The notes under the pieces were generated by a model. That model did no database searches. It saw only the letters and a list, made by a program, of their open reading frames with translations, and was not told the origin of the DNA. From Streptomyces luteolifulvus (GTDB lineage Bacteria > Actinomycetota > Actinomycetes > Streptomycetales > Streptomycetaceae), in the NCBI RefSeq assembly GCF_008806595.1, contig NZ_VZRB01000002.1, forward strand, positions 248,001 through 312,000: 64,000 bases of DNA, written 5' to 3'. Below, one piece after another: positions 52,555-60,932 of this stretch (position 1 is the stretch's first letter; each line of letters opens with the position of its first letter). The position numbers and the translations under genes are program-made.

Positions 52555-53664
52555 TCAATCGCCGGACGTCTGCCCCCGGCGCGGCACCTGGGGCGACATC
52601 GCAGCCTCGGCCTCCGCCTTGGCGTCGCTCACCGCGGCGGCGGCCTCCTTCTCGGCCTCGTCAGCAGCCGTCGCAGCGTCGAGCGAAACCGTCGAACCTG
52701 CATCGAGCTCCGGAATCCGGCTTTCGTGCGACGTCCCGTCAGCGTCGGCGGTGGCTGCTTCCTCAGTCTGCGCTGGTTTGGGAGGACCCGCCGTCGCCTG
52801 ATCACCGAACGCACTGGTGACGGTCCGAACGGCCTCGGTCAGCTCCCCCGGGATCACCCAGAACGTGTTGTTGTCGCTGCTCGCCAAGTGCGGGAGCGTC
52901 TCCAGGTACTTGTAGGCCAGGACCTTCGGGTCGGCGTTGTTGCGATGGACGGCCTGGAAGACGAGCTCCACCGCCTTTGCCTCGCCGTCCGCCCGCAAGA
53001 TCATGGCCTGTTGCGTGCCCTGCGCCTCCAGGATGTCCTTCTGCTTCGTGCCTTCCGCGGTAAGGATCTTGGCTTGCCGCTCCCCTTCCGCGTGCAGGAT
53101 GGCCGCGCGCTTGTCACGCTCGGCCCGCATCTGCTTCTCCATCGCCTCCTTGATGGTGGCCGGTGGATCGATGGCCTTGATCTCGACGCGGTTGACCCGG
53201 ATGCCCCACTTGCCGGTGGCATCGTCGAGGACGGCGCGGAGCCGGGAGTTGATCTCCTCACGCGAGGTGAGCGTCTCCTCCAGGTCCATGCTGCCGATGA
53301 CGTTCCGCAGCGTGGTCACGGTGAGCTGATCGATCGCCTGCAGGTAATCAGCGACCTCGTAGGCCGCCGCCCGAGGGTCCGTGATCTGGTAGTAGAGCAC
53401 GGTGTCGATGTTCACCACGAGGTTGTCCTCGGTGATCACCGGCCTGGGGTCGGACGAATAGACCTGCTCGCGCACATCGAGCTTGGTGTTGACGCGGTCC
53501 GCCACCGGCAGAACCAAGTTCAGGCCGGGTTGCAGCGTCCGGCGATACCGGCCGAACCGCTCGATGTTGTAGCGGCGCGCCTGCGGGACGATCCGAACAG
53601 CAGAGGCCACGAGGAAAACGACGACGATGGCCGCCACCAGAGTGAGGACGACAACTGGATCCAC
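52555..53664 (-). CDS. SPFH-domain (stomatin/QmcA-like) membrane protein
   Basis: 369 residues. One N-terminal membrane segment (about 4-22) is followed by the SPFH core (about 25-200: IVPQARRYNIERFGRYRRTL, then ERAKAIDPPATIKEAMEKQMRAERDKRA-like helix) and a long coiled-coil-prone region (ILTAEGTKQKDILEAQGTQQA). The tail is Glu/Ala-rich. Stomatin-type SPFH proteins form membrane microdomain scaffolds. It is paired with an NfeD-family gene immediately upstream (30 bases), the usual operon for this family. Confidence 0.93.
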   Translation of the reverse strand: MDPVVVLTLVAAIVVVFLVASAVRIVPQARRYNIERFGRYRRTLQPGLNLVLPVADRVNTKLDVREQVYSSDPRPVITEDNLVVNIDTVLYYQITDPRAAAYEVADYLQAIDQLTVTTLRNVIGSMDLEETLTSREEINSRLRAVLDDATGKWGIRVNRVEIKAIDPPATIKEAMEKQMRAERDKRAAILHAEGERQAKILTAEGTKQKDILEAQGTQQAMILRADGEAKAVELVFQAVHRNNADPKVLAYKYLETLPHLASSDNNTFWVIPGELTEAVRTVTSAFGDQATAGPPKPAQTEEAATADADGTSHESRIPELDAGSTVSLDAATAADEAEKEAAAAVSDAKAEAEAAMSPQVPRRGQTSGD

Positions 53665-53694
53665 AGGTGCCTCCGTTGCTATGTGTTCAGCCGT

Positions 53695-54132
53695 TCATGG
53701 AAGGAGTTCGCGGGGATAGACGATGGCCGTGGCGCCTTCGATCTCCATGACATCCACCAGCGCTCCCACCGGGATCACAAGGCTCTCGTCGAGGGCGCGG
53801 GCGGACCACTCTTCGCCGCAGAGTTTGATCAGGCCGCGGGTCGCGGTGACCTCCTGCATGACCTCGGCCCGCCTGCCGATCAGCGCATCACTGCCCTCGC
53901 GTGTGAGGGGTTGCTGTGCCATATGCCGCAGCGCGACAGGACGGACGAGGAAGAGGCCCGCTGCCGCTGCTGCTGCGAGGGCCACGAGCTGGCCGAGAAG
54001 GCCGATGCCCACACCAGCGACTACGGCGGCAACCAACGCGGCGCCCGCCAGCAATCCGAAGACCAGGGTCAGGGTGAAGAACTCCGCGGCACCCAGCGCC
54101 GCGGCGGCGAGCAGCCATACGTACCACGGCAT
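53695..54132 (-). CDS. nfeD: NfeD-family membrane protein
   Basis: 145 residues from ATG 54132 with AAGGGAGGG upstream. Three or four hydrophobic segments (about 6-70) are followed by a soluble OB-fold-like beta domain (about 85-145: LIGRRAEVMQEVTATRGLIKLCGEEWSAR...VDVMEIEGATAIV). NfeD proteins are co-operonic with SPFH/stomatin genes and anchor or modulate the microdomain scaffold. The longer frame upstream of ATG 54132 has no ribosome binding site. Confidence 0.92.
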   Translation of the reverse strand: MPWYVWLLAAAALGAAEFFTLTLVFGLLAGAALVAAVVAGVGIGLLGQLVALAAAAAAGLFLVRPVALRHMAQQPLTREGSDALIGRRAEVMQEVTATRGLIKLCGEEWSARALDESLVIPVGALVDVMEIEGATAIVYPRELLP

Positions 54133-54501
54133 CGAATCGCCCTCCCTTAGGGGCCTTGTCCACCAAGCTACCTCCCGGAACTCCGGGCAGACAGACACGG
54201 CAGCCGTGGTTCTCGATCGTTAAGAGGGTTTGCCCTGATCGGCGGGGATACCAGCGGGCAGCCGAACGTTTACCGTGATCATGAACGCTTGTGAAGACGA
54301 TCAAGGGCCGGGTTGGCCCCGGGAGGCCACCTCGGCCCGCAGCACGTGCAGACGGGGCGCCTTGCCGAGGTTGTTCCCCGGCCGGCCGATCCGCCCGCAG
54401 ATGGATCGACGACGGCGAGCTGGACGTACTAGCAAGGCCGCTGCTCGGTGGTGCGGTGGCCCCGACGTGTACGCGGTGGCAATCAACCTGCGCGGCGATG
54501 C
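54133..54501. other. Intergenic region upstream of nfeD
   Basis: This 369-base gap must contain the nfeD-SPFH promoter near 54133-54260 (minus strand). A minus-strand frame near 54301-54400 ends with NNLGKAPRLHVLRAEVASRG and shows some coding bias, but it has no start and is too short to call. I see no repeats. Confidence 0.4.
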
Positions 54502-56448
54502 TCACGTCGCACGTGGGCGGGTCCGCGGGTGAGTCCCGAGGAGTTCGGCGAGCCCCTGGCGGGTGGCGGCGAGGACCACGCGGTCCTGCGGGCGCAGGAC
54601 GTAGCCGGGGTGCAGGTCCCAGAGGAGGCCGCTCGGGTGCTCGGTACCGTCGTCCGACGGTGAGGCCGCGAGGTCGGGCAGGCGTTCGTCCGGGGCGGCG
54701 GAGTCGATGGCCAGGACGCGCCACGCTCCAGCGCGGAACGACTCGGCGACCGTGCGGCCTTCCAGTTGCGGATGGCCCGCCACGTCGAGGGCAGCGAACA
54801 CGAGGACTCTGCGCTCGACGGGGATGGCGCCGAGGATCCGGCGGCCCATCATCGCGCCGGCGAACGCGGGTGCGGCAAGAGTGGAGACGCTGCGGCTGCG
54901 GGTGAGAGCCCGGGGGTGGGCGGCACGCAGGGTGCGGTAGACAGCGGTGGCGAAGGCGTCGTCGTACAGGCGCAGCGACACGCGTACGCCGGGCTCTACG
55001 GAGCGGGCGTACAGGGCGGCTTCGAGGTTGGTGGTGTCGCTGCTGGTGACGGCCAGCAGCGCATGGGCACGGTGGATCTTCGCGACTTCCAGAACGCCTT
55101 CCTGGGTGACGTCGCCAATCACGGTGGGCACGTGCAGGCGGCGGGCGAGCGGGATGCCGCGCGCCTCGGGGTCCTCCTCCACACACACCACGGGGATGCC
55201 GAGTTCGCACAGCCGGGCCAGGACGCGGGTACCGACCTTGCCAAGACCGAGCAGGACGACGTGGCCGGACAGGCCGCGCGGCGGACGGCGCAGTGCGGAG
55301 GCGGTGCGGAAGGTGCCGAGCACTTCCAGTACGGCGGCGAGCAGCACAGGCAGCAGGAGGAGCCCGGTCAGACCGGACAGGAGTTGGAGGACCTGGCGGG
55401 CGATGGGATCGCCGAGGGCAGGGTCGCCGATGGCGAAGAGGTCGAGGAGGGTGAGGTAGACGGCGTGCAGAGGGTGGTCGCCGGTGGTCAGCCAGGACGC
55501 CACCGCCAGGCCCAGGACGCTCAGCACGAGCCCGGCCAGGGACCAGCGCAGGCGGTGGGAGAAGAGCGAGCCGAGCGGCACGCCACGGCTCGGGACACGC
55601 TCGGGGCCATTGTGCGTGACGGTCTCCAGTACGACGGTGCCACGGCCGGCGGCAGCGGCGACGGTACGGTCGTCCGGCAGCAGCAGCGGTCCGTCCTGGC
55701 CACTGGCGTCCGAACCCTCCTCCCCCGCCGGGTCGTTGGCCGTGGAGGAGAGCAGGGCGAGCGTGCACAGGCCGGGGTCGGCGACCTCGCCGCGCCCGGA
55801 TGGGGTGCGCTCGACGGCCCGCAGCAGAAGGCCGTCTGCCTGGACGACCTTGCTGGTGCCCGCGACGGCCGTCGCCACCAGGGCGGGGGCCGCGGTGTCG
55901 GCGTCCGAGAGGACGGTGGTGGAGGTGTCCAGAGCGGCCGGGTCGAGGCCGGGTGAGGCGACCGCCGCGGCCTGGTCCAGCAGGTCGGCGAGGTGCTGGC
56001 CGAGTTTGCGGTCGTAGAGCCGGATGACCAGGCGCAGTCGGGGGTTGAGGCGGCGGGCCGCGAGCGCGGCGCGGATGTTGGTCTCGTCGTCGTCATGGAC
56101 AAGGGCGAGGGCATCGGCGCGCGCGACACCGGCTTCGGCCAGCGTCTCATCGTCGAGGAGCGGCGCCTGAAGGACTCGGACGCCTTGTCTGGTCTCCGAG
56201 TCGGCGGCCCGGTTGACGACCGCCTGCATCCGGGCGAGCAGCGCGGCTGCCCGCGCCCGTCCCTCCGTGCCGTTCCCGGTGTCGACCGTACCGGGCAGCG
56301 ACGGCACGGCGACAGTGACCCGCATGCGGTACAGCTCCCGCAGTTCAGCGGCCAGGCGCTCGGCGAGGGCGTCATCGCCGCACACCACCATGTGGCCCGG
56401 CAGCGCCGGGTGCCGGGCCTGGTCGGGAAGCGAGGGCACGCGCCTCAT
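54502..56448 (-). CDS. Ion-channel-like protein with two NAD-binding (RCK/TrkA-N) domains
   Basis: 648 residues from ATG 56448 with GGAGGTGC upstream. An N-terminal TrkA-N-type Rossmann domain (GHMVVCGDDALAERLAAEL) is followed by two membrane helices flanking a pore-like stretch (WSLAGLVLSVLGLAVASWL; LLSGLTGLLLLPVLLAAVLEV). A second Rossmann domain follows (GHVVLLGLGKVGTRVLARL). The pore region reads YLTLLDLFAIGDPA; the TVGYG filter of K+ channels is absent. It may be a non-selective or degenerate channel, or a regulator of K+ uptake. It lies near kdp and the CPA genes. Confidence 0.82.
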   Translation of the reverse strand: MRRVPSLPDQARHPALPGHMVVCGDDALAERLAAELRELYRMRVTVAVPSLPGTVDTGNGTEGRARAAALLARMQAVVNRAADSETRQGVRVLQAPLLDDETLAEAGVARADALALVHDDDETNIRAALAARRLNPRLRLVIRLYDRKLGQHLADLLDQAAAVASPGLDPAALDTSTTVLSDADTAAPALVATAVAGTSKVVQADGLLLRAVERTPSGRGEVADPGLCTLALLSSTANDPAGEEGSDASGQDGPLLLPDDRTVAAAAGRGTVVLETVTHNGPERVPSRGVPLGSLFSHRLRWSLAGLVLSVLGLAVASWLTTGDHPLHAVYLTLLDLFAIGDPALGDPIARQVLQLLSGLTGLLLLPVLLAAVLEVLGTFRTASALRRPPRGLSGHVVLLGLGKVGTRVLARLCELGIPVVCVEEDPEARGIPLARRLHVPTVIGDVTQEGVLEVAKIHRAHALLAVTSSDTTNLEAALYARSVEPGVRVSLRLYDDAFATAVYRTLRAAHPRALTRSRSVSTLAAPAFAGAMMGRRILGAIPVERRVLVFAALDVAGHPQLEGRTVAESFRAGAWRVLAIDSAAPDERLPDLAASPSDDGTEHPSGLLWDLHPGYVLRPQDRVVLAATRQGLAELLGTHPRTRPRAT

Positions 56449-56884
56449 GGTGCGCACCTCCGGCCCCCGGTGCCCGCCTGTCCGCCGTGTCCGCTCTGTC
56501 CGCCCTGTCCGCGAGACGGACCCCCGTCCGCCCGAGCGGGTAGTGTCCGGCGGCCATCTCCTGAGGCGCCGTATACGAGTCGGCCCACCCCTTCTCCCTC
56601 CCCCGATGCCGGTATCAACGACACAGCGACAGCAAAGCGCACGCCGCGGTGACCGGGACTGATCATGACGCATGAGCCGAGTGGTCACGGCCGGCTCAGT
56701 CGGCCCCTGGGTATCGCAGTCCGGCATCAACGAGTCGTCAAGACTGCCGGAATGCGGCAATGCGGTGAGGAGCAGCGCCAGTTCACAATGACTTTGGCGC
56801 ACACAACGGGTGTGTCCTGGTGCCCGGCCCCGGCAACGGCCGCGGATACCCGGAAACTACGGCGAGACTTGGGGGTGAGGGATC
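56449..56884. other. Intergenic region with 9-bp tandem repeats
   Basis: No gene is supported. At 56478-56513 four copies of a 9-bp unit (consensus YBTGTCCGC) stand in tandem, just before the RCK gene's ATG on the minus strand. The rest must hold that gene's promoter and the promoter of the yqiJ-like gene. Confidence 0.4.
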
Positions 56885-57316
56885 TTGGAGGCCATCGACG
56901 CCGCCGCGCAGTTCCCCACCGTCATCCTCACCTCTGCTCTGGTCGTCGCGCTCTGCTTCTGGTTCCTGGTCCTGCTGGGCCGGGTCGGCGTACGCGACTT
57001 CGAGGCAGACGCCCCCGCGCTGGCCAGGGTGTTCGGAGGAGCACCGGTCGCCGTCGCCGCCTCCGTCGTCACGGTGAGCGGCTGGCTCGTCAGCCTCGCC
57101 GGGATGCTCGTGATGGAGCGGATCGGCGTGACAGGGTTCGGCGCTGCCCTGGCCCGCGTCGTGCTGCTCGCGCTGGCCGCGCTCGCCGCCTGGTCGGTGG
57201 CACATGCTCTCGCGGGTCCGCTCACCAAGCTGTTCCGCCACGAACCTGGGCCGCGACAACGGGACTTGGCGAACGGCGCTCCGTTCGACCCCGGCAGTCA
57301 CCGCGCCCGCGGCTGA
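56885..57316 (+). CDS. YqiJ-type membrane protein, apparently lacking its OB-fold domain
   Basis: 143 residues from TTG 56885 (GTGAGGG just upstream). The N-terminal about 115 residues contain membrane helices beginning MEAIDAAAQFPTVILT then SALVVALCFWFLVLLG, the YqiJ N-domain. YqiJ proteins usually add a C-terminal OB-fold of about 80 residues; here the sequence instead ends in about 22 low-complexity residues (RHEPGPRQRDLANGAPF). The flotillin that should follow is also broken (see 57434). I call it a truncated gene that may still be translated. Confidence 0.6.
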   Translation: MEAIDAAAQFPTVILTSALVVALCFWFLVLLGRVGVRDFEADAPALARVFGGAPVAVAASVVTVSGWLVSLAGMLVMERIGVTGFGAALARVVLLALAALAAWSVAHALAGPLTKLFRHEPGPRQRDLANGAPFDPGSHRARG

Positions 57317-57433
57317 ACCGACCGCCCGCGGCCCAACCGCCGGCCTCCTCCTGACGCCCCTGCTCGCGGCCGAGCGAGCCGCTTCGCCCTCGCCGTCGAG
57401 GCGTCACCTCTTCGCAGACTTCAAGGATTTCCT

Positions 57434-57907
57434 ATGGATGCCACCACTGTGGGCATCGGCGTGACCGTCGCCGCTGTCCTGCTCGTCACGGTCGCCGTGC
57501 TGTTCGCCGTCTCCCGCCTGTTCCGCAAGGTGGAGCAGGCCGTCTGCAGGACCCGGGTCGCCGAGTCGGCCAGCCGCTCAGCCCTGCGGGCGCGGGCGTC
57601 GGCCAGAGTCTGCTTGCGACCACCGACGCGGAGTCCAACCTGCTCAAGCTGGCCGAACTGCGTGGCACGCTCGCCACCGGACAGGCCGCCCGCTGGGCCG
57701 AGTTGAAGACGGCGCACGTCCGTGATCAGGCCCTCGGCGACCCCGAGGACGACCAGCTCACCCGCGCGGTCGCCGCCCTCCCTGTTGGCCGACCGGATCG
57801 CCGCAGTCGAGTCGGCCATCTCCCAGGCCGCCGACCCACGTAGCCTGCTCGCGAATCCGAACGCCCGCCACGCGGCCCACCCCGTACTCGACGGCGAGAG
57901 CCACTGA
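57434..57907 (+). pseudogene. Flotillin stub fused to an unrelated tail
   Basis: ATG 57434 begins MDATTVGIGVTVAAVLLVTVAVL then FAVSRLFRKVEQ, the N-terminus of an actinobacterial flotillin (YqiK type). After codon 35 (about 57538) the flotillin ends abruptly. In another frame a different protein can be read: SLLATTDAESNLLKLAEL, then RGTLATGQAARWAEL, then TRAVAAL. A second frameshift near 57780 gives LLADRIAAVESAISQAADPRS to TGA 57907. The flotillin body (about 450 residues) has been deleted and the site fused to another gene's C-terminus. The adjacent yqiJ gene is truncated too. Confidence 0.65.
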
Positions 57908-57976
57908 GATGCCACTGGCATATGCGATACGTTTCAGCCACGGTCACCGCCCCTTCGTCCTTCCTGGAGTCACCTG

Positions 57977-58138
57977 ATGGACAGCCCCCTCACCAGGCGC
58001 ACAGTCGCGCGCTCGCTTGCGACCGCCGGTATGGCGCTCGCTCTCTGCGGCGTGGTGATGTGGGCCCTGCCCGGGCCCGGTCTTCCCGTACTGCTGCTCG
58101 GCATCCTCTGTCTCGTGGGTGCCGGACTGTTCGGCTGA
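57977..58138 (+). CDS. Small PGPGW-type membrane protein
   Basis: 53 residues from ATG 57977 with CTGGAG upstream. Two hydrophobic segments (about 18-30 and 35-53) enclose ALPGPGLPVLLLG, which is close to the PGPGW motif of a family of small membrane proteins of unknown role. Third positions are GC-rich. The next gene begins 31 bases later, so the two probably share a transcript. Confidence 0.6.
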   Translation: MDSPLTRRTVARSLATAGMALALCGVVMWALPGPGLPVLLLGILCLVGAGLFG

Positions 58139-58169
58139 CCGACCGGCCCTGGTGAAAGAAGGCGTCGAC

Positions 58170-58493
58170 ATGCACGGCAATCCGCTCTACCACTGGATCG
58201 CTCTGGCCGTGGCCAGCGCCCTGATGCTGCCGCTGGCGATCGCGCTCCTACGGGGCTGGGTTCCTCCGTGGACGCGAGGGCGCACCGGAGGTCTGCGCCT
58301 TCGTGCCTACGGAATTCTGTGCTTGTACGGCGGCACATTGGCCAACGGTGTGCCCCGCCTGGCGAAAGCCTCGTTCGACGTGGTCATGGCCGCCATGCTC
58401 TTCGGCATCGGCTTCTACGGCCTCGCGGCCGTTCTGTTCCTCCTGTCCGCGGTCAAGGACAACCGGGCCCGAGCCGAGACACCGGATCCGTGA
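58170..58493 (+). CDS. Small three- to four-helix membrane protein
   Basis: 107 residues from ATG 58170 with GGTGAAAGAAGG upstream. It has hydrophobic segments at about 8-25, 45-60 and 70-98 (VVMAAMLFGIGFYGLAAVLFLLSAV). No motif is recognised. The longer frame that begins at 58119 overlaps the previous gene's stop and is unlikely. It is probably co-transcribed with the PGPGW-type gene. Confidence 0.6.
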   Translation: MHGNPLYHWIALAVASALMLPLAIALLRGWVPPWTRGRTGGLRLRAYGILCLYGGTLANGVPRLAKASFDVVMAAMLFGIGFYGLAAVLFLLSAVKDNRARAETPDP

Positions 58494-58520
58494 TCGCCGG
58501 GGAAGACCCCCGCGCCGCCG

Positions 58521-58742
58521 TCAGGAGAACAGACTTGCCAAGGCGATGACACACAGGGCCAAGGGCGACCATACGGCGAACGGCGTTCCTCTGAGCCGCT
58601 GGTCCGGATCCCTGCTCGGCCGCAGGGCGTACTCGAGCTTCGGCGGCGTCGGCTGACCGGACAGTTCGAAACCGGGTTTGTCACAGCCGGAGACACAGAC
58701 CGGTGGCGTGCCTAATGTGGCCCGTATGGGACGGCACATCAA
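58521..58742 (-). CDS. Possible small membrane protein (start uncertain)
   Basis: One minus-strand frame with GC-rich third positions ends in PSRDPDQRLRGTPFAVW then SPLALCVIALASLFS, a C-terminal membrane helix. No ribosome binding site or clear start is seen upstream; the listed span is the longest open frame. It overlaps the 5' region of the next plus-strand gene. It could be chance or a relic. Confidence 0.25.
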   Translation of the reverse strand: MMCRPIRATLGTPPVCVSGCDKPGFELSGQPTPPKLEYALRPSRDPDQRLRGTPFAVWSPLALCVIALASLFS

Positions 58743-59283
58743 GAAGCGCGCGTTGGTGGGCGGCAGTCCGCGTGCGGATGCCGTCGGGACGGTCCATGAC
58801 CGTTACTGGGCGCGGGAGTTGCGCAGCGCGGTGCTCTACGGCGTGTTGCTCTTCGGGGCACTGGTACTGCTCGACTGGGGGTTCGCGCGGCTCACTGCCG
58901 TGCGCGCCGGATGGTGGGCCGCGCTCGCCGTGCTGCTCCTGATCATCCTGACGCCGCCGCGGGTGAGTGCGGCTGCCGGCGCACTCGGCGCGCGCGGGCT
59001 CGTGACCCACCCCTGGGTGCGGACCGACCGCCTCGCGGCGGTGCGCATATCCGAAGGCGCAAGCCAGCGGGTGATTCTCACTGATACGTCCGGCGGGCGG
59101 CTGGTGCTGGACCCACGCGTCCTGATCGCCAACCCGTTGCTGTGGCACCAACTGGATCAAGGTGCACGCCGATCCCTGGAACAGGGGACCCTGCGATCCG
59201 GCACGCCGGTGCTGGAGCGGTTGGGGCGGCGGATCGACGGCGAGCTGTGCCGCGGAATCCTCCGGGCCTCCGGCATGGAATAG
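58726..59283 (+). CDS. Membrane protein with PH-like cytoplasmic domain
   Basis: 185 residues from ATG 58726. A basic N-terminus (RHIKKR) and two adjacent membrane helices (about 36-52 and 58-78) are followed by a soluble beta-rich domain (about 90-160: GLVTHPWVRTDRLAAVRISEGASQRVILTD). That domain resembles bacterial PH domains. Homologues are known as streptomycete hypotheticals. Its stop lies 27 bases from the end of the convergent CBS-protein gene. Confidence 0.65.
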   Translation: MGRHIKKRALVGGSPRADAVGTVHDRYWARELRSAVLYGVLLFGALVLLDWGFARLTAVRAGWWAALAVLLLIILTPPRVSAAAGALGARGLVTHPWVRTDRLAAVRISEGASQRVILTDTSGGRLVLDPRVLIANPLLWHQLDQGARRSLEQGTLRSGTPVLERLGRRIDGELCRGILRASGME

Positions 59284-59310
59284 CCCTGCGCGCCACAGGG
59301 CGGGATGCGA

Positions 59311-59787
59311 CTACTTGGGGCTCACCGCACCTGCGGCGCCGAGGAGTTCATGCAGCAGGTGAGAGGCCGTGATCACCCCGAGCAGATGGGTGCCGTCCTT
59401 TGCCTTCTCCGCCACCGCCACCAACGGGCTGCGCACCTGCGCCATCAGAGCGGCCACCTCCAGCGCGGTGTCGTCGGGGTTGGCGACCGGCGGCGGAGCC
59501 GCCGTGCTGGACAGACACTCCCCCACGCGGCGGCCGGCCAGCGCCTGGCAGAGCCGGTCGGCGTGCTTCTCGTCGACGACCGCGGCAAGGGTGGGGTCCT
59601 CGATCACGTAGGCGGGCACCAGCACTTTGATCATCTGGGATGCCGGCAGGATCGCCTTCGGCTCACCCCGCTCGTCGAGTACCAACAGGCCGGGCAGCTT
59701 GTGCTCGGCCATCATCCGGGCCGCGTCCATGGCGTCGCTGTCGACGCTCACTGTTTCGTATTCGACCGCCAGGTCACGAGCGCGCAC
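59311..59787 (-). CDS. CBS-domain protein (second paralogue)
   Basis: 158 residues with the same layout as the protein at 45047: MRARDLAVEYETVSVDSDAMDAARMMAEHKLPGLLVLDERG and then EVAALMAQVRSPLVAVAEKA. The two CBS motifs would form a nucleotide-binding pair. In the first locus the CBS protein is co-expressed with antiporters. Here the gene lies 36 bases downstream of the truncated APC permease on the same strand, so it probably once belonged to that transporter's operon. Confidence 0.85.
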   Translation of the reverse strand: MRARDLAVEYETVSVDSDAMDAARMMAEHKLPGLLVLDERGEPKAILPASQMIKVLVPAYVIEDPTLAAVVDEKHADRLCQALAGRRVGECLSSTAAPPPVANPDDTALEVAALMAQVRSPLVAVAEKAKDGTHLLGVITASHLLHELLGAAGAVSPK

Positions 59788-59822
59788 GGCGGGCTCCTCA
59801 TCTACAGGAAACTAACCTGTGC

Positions 59823-60362
59823 TCAGCGTCGTACGTATTCCTGGTGTCGACCAGGCCATTGACGCGAAACATACGCAGCGACCTCGATAAGACGGATCGC
59901 GCCCCTCCGATTACCCACCGCGTTCACCCTGCCGGGACCGACGTGATCCCGGGTGTCTCTCCCGACACCGGACGCAACCGAGACCGCCACCGTCATGACG
60001 TAGTCGACAAGCAACGAGGCGGCGACCACCAGCCCGGCCGAAGGGCCCAGGTTGGTGGAGACGACCTCGTACGAGCCACCGCCGCTCGGGTATGTGCTCA
60101 CCACCTGCCGGTACGAGAGCACCACCACCGTCAGCAGGATCACGACGGCAGCCGCGATCCACGGCGTGAAGTGCAGGTAGGCCAGACCGCCGAGGCTGAG
60201 GACCAGGAGGATCTCCTGGGTCGCGTACGCCACCGAGGACAGGGGGTCGGACGCGAAGATCGGCAGGGCAAGCCGCTTGGGGAGCAGCGTCTCGTGAAGT
60301 TCCTCGCTGCGCTTCGCCCGGCCGATCACCAGACGTTTGAGCAGACCGGTCACGTTGAGCAC
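59823..60362 (-). pseudogene. Truncated APC-family permease (N-terminal part only)
   Basis: About 135 residues match the N-terminus of an APC/amino-acid-type permease: HETLLPKRLALPIFASDPLSSVAYATQEILLVL, then YRQVVSTYPSGGGSYEVVSTNLGPSAGLVVAASLLVDY. The SGGGSYEV motif is typical of the first helices. After VSVASG the sequence becomes Arg/Gly-rich and non-matching to a stop at 59823, and the remaining about 450 residues are absent. Only about three of 12 helices remain, so it cannot transport. Confidence 0.75.
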
Positions 60363-60754
60363 ATGCGCGAGGGTAAGCCGCGAGGGGGTCGCCCTGGGGA
60401 GTGCTGAACCGTCGGGTGGGCGTTAAGGGGCCGTTAGGGTTTCGCCCGATGCGTACAAATAGCGCAAATGAAGAGGTCATACACCTCAGCGGGCATAGCC
60501 CCCAGCGGCAATCCCGCGGCAGCGCTTTTCCGTGTCTCTTCACGCGTCACCAACGGAGGCGGCGATCCAACAAGAGACGACTCGTTCAGCCCCGCGCAGA
60601 ACCGTGCGGCGCGGGTCGCCGTATGGGGTGCGTCAAAGGTGTACGCGCCGCCGTATGGAAGCCGTTAAGCGAGGTCGAATCCGGTCGGGGAGGGGGGTTT
60701 CCTGTTGCGGTCCGATCCTCTTACGGATTTCCGAACCTCATTCAGGAGCTTGCG
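60363..60754. promoter_or_regulatory. kdp upstream region
   Basis: This 392-base gap precedes kdpF. CGCCGTATGG is repeated at 60617-60626 and 60649-60658, 32 bp apart (three helical turns), 97-138 bases before the first small ORF. A CCCGCGC/GCGCGGG hairpin lies at about 60592-60616. The repeats could bind a response regulator such as KdpE, but kdpDE are not in the window. I see no riboswitch that I can support. Confidence 0.5.
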
Positions 60755-60838
60755 ATGGCCGACGTGGCCTTCGTCGTCACCACGATCGCGGTGTTCGCGC
60801 TCGTGGCCCTCGTCGCCAAGGGGGTGGCGAAGCTGTGA
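60755..60838 (+). CDS. 27-residue membrane peptide preceding kdpF
   Basis: An ATG at 60755 with CAGGAGC upstream opens [17 protein letters not shown] then [10 protein letters not shown]. It is a single membrane helix with a basic end, and its third positions are GC-rich. The stop overlaps the kdpF GTG (GTGA). Similar small peptides sit before kdpF in other Streptomyces kdp operons. It is likely a small subunit or regulator of the Kdp complex; the function is not established. Confidence 0.6.
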   Translation: MADVAFVVTTIAVFALVALVAKGVAKL

Positions 60839-60924
60839 TCGCCGAGAACGTTGTCGGCCTGGTCGTGGCCGTCGCCCTGCTGGGCTATCTCGTCCTCGCC
60901 CTGATCTTCCCGGAGAGGTTCTGA
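60835..60924 (+). CDS. kdpF: KdpF-type small subunit of the K+-transporting ATPase
   Basis: 29 residues from GTG 60835: [20 protein letters not shown] then LALIFPERF. One membrane helix and the ending FPERF match KdpF, the peptide that stabilises the KdpFABC complex. It overlaps the previous small gene and precedes kdpA by 8 bases. Confidence 0.9.
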   Translation: MIAENVVGLVVAVALLGYLVLALIFPERF

Positions 60925-60932
60925 GTCGCGAC

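Noticed and set aside
60363..60754. A ydaO-type c-di-AMP riboswitch upstream of kdp
   Set aside because: I could not match the conserved core elements; only short repeats and a small hairpin are seen.
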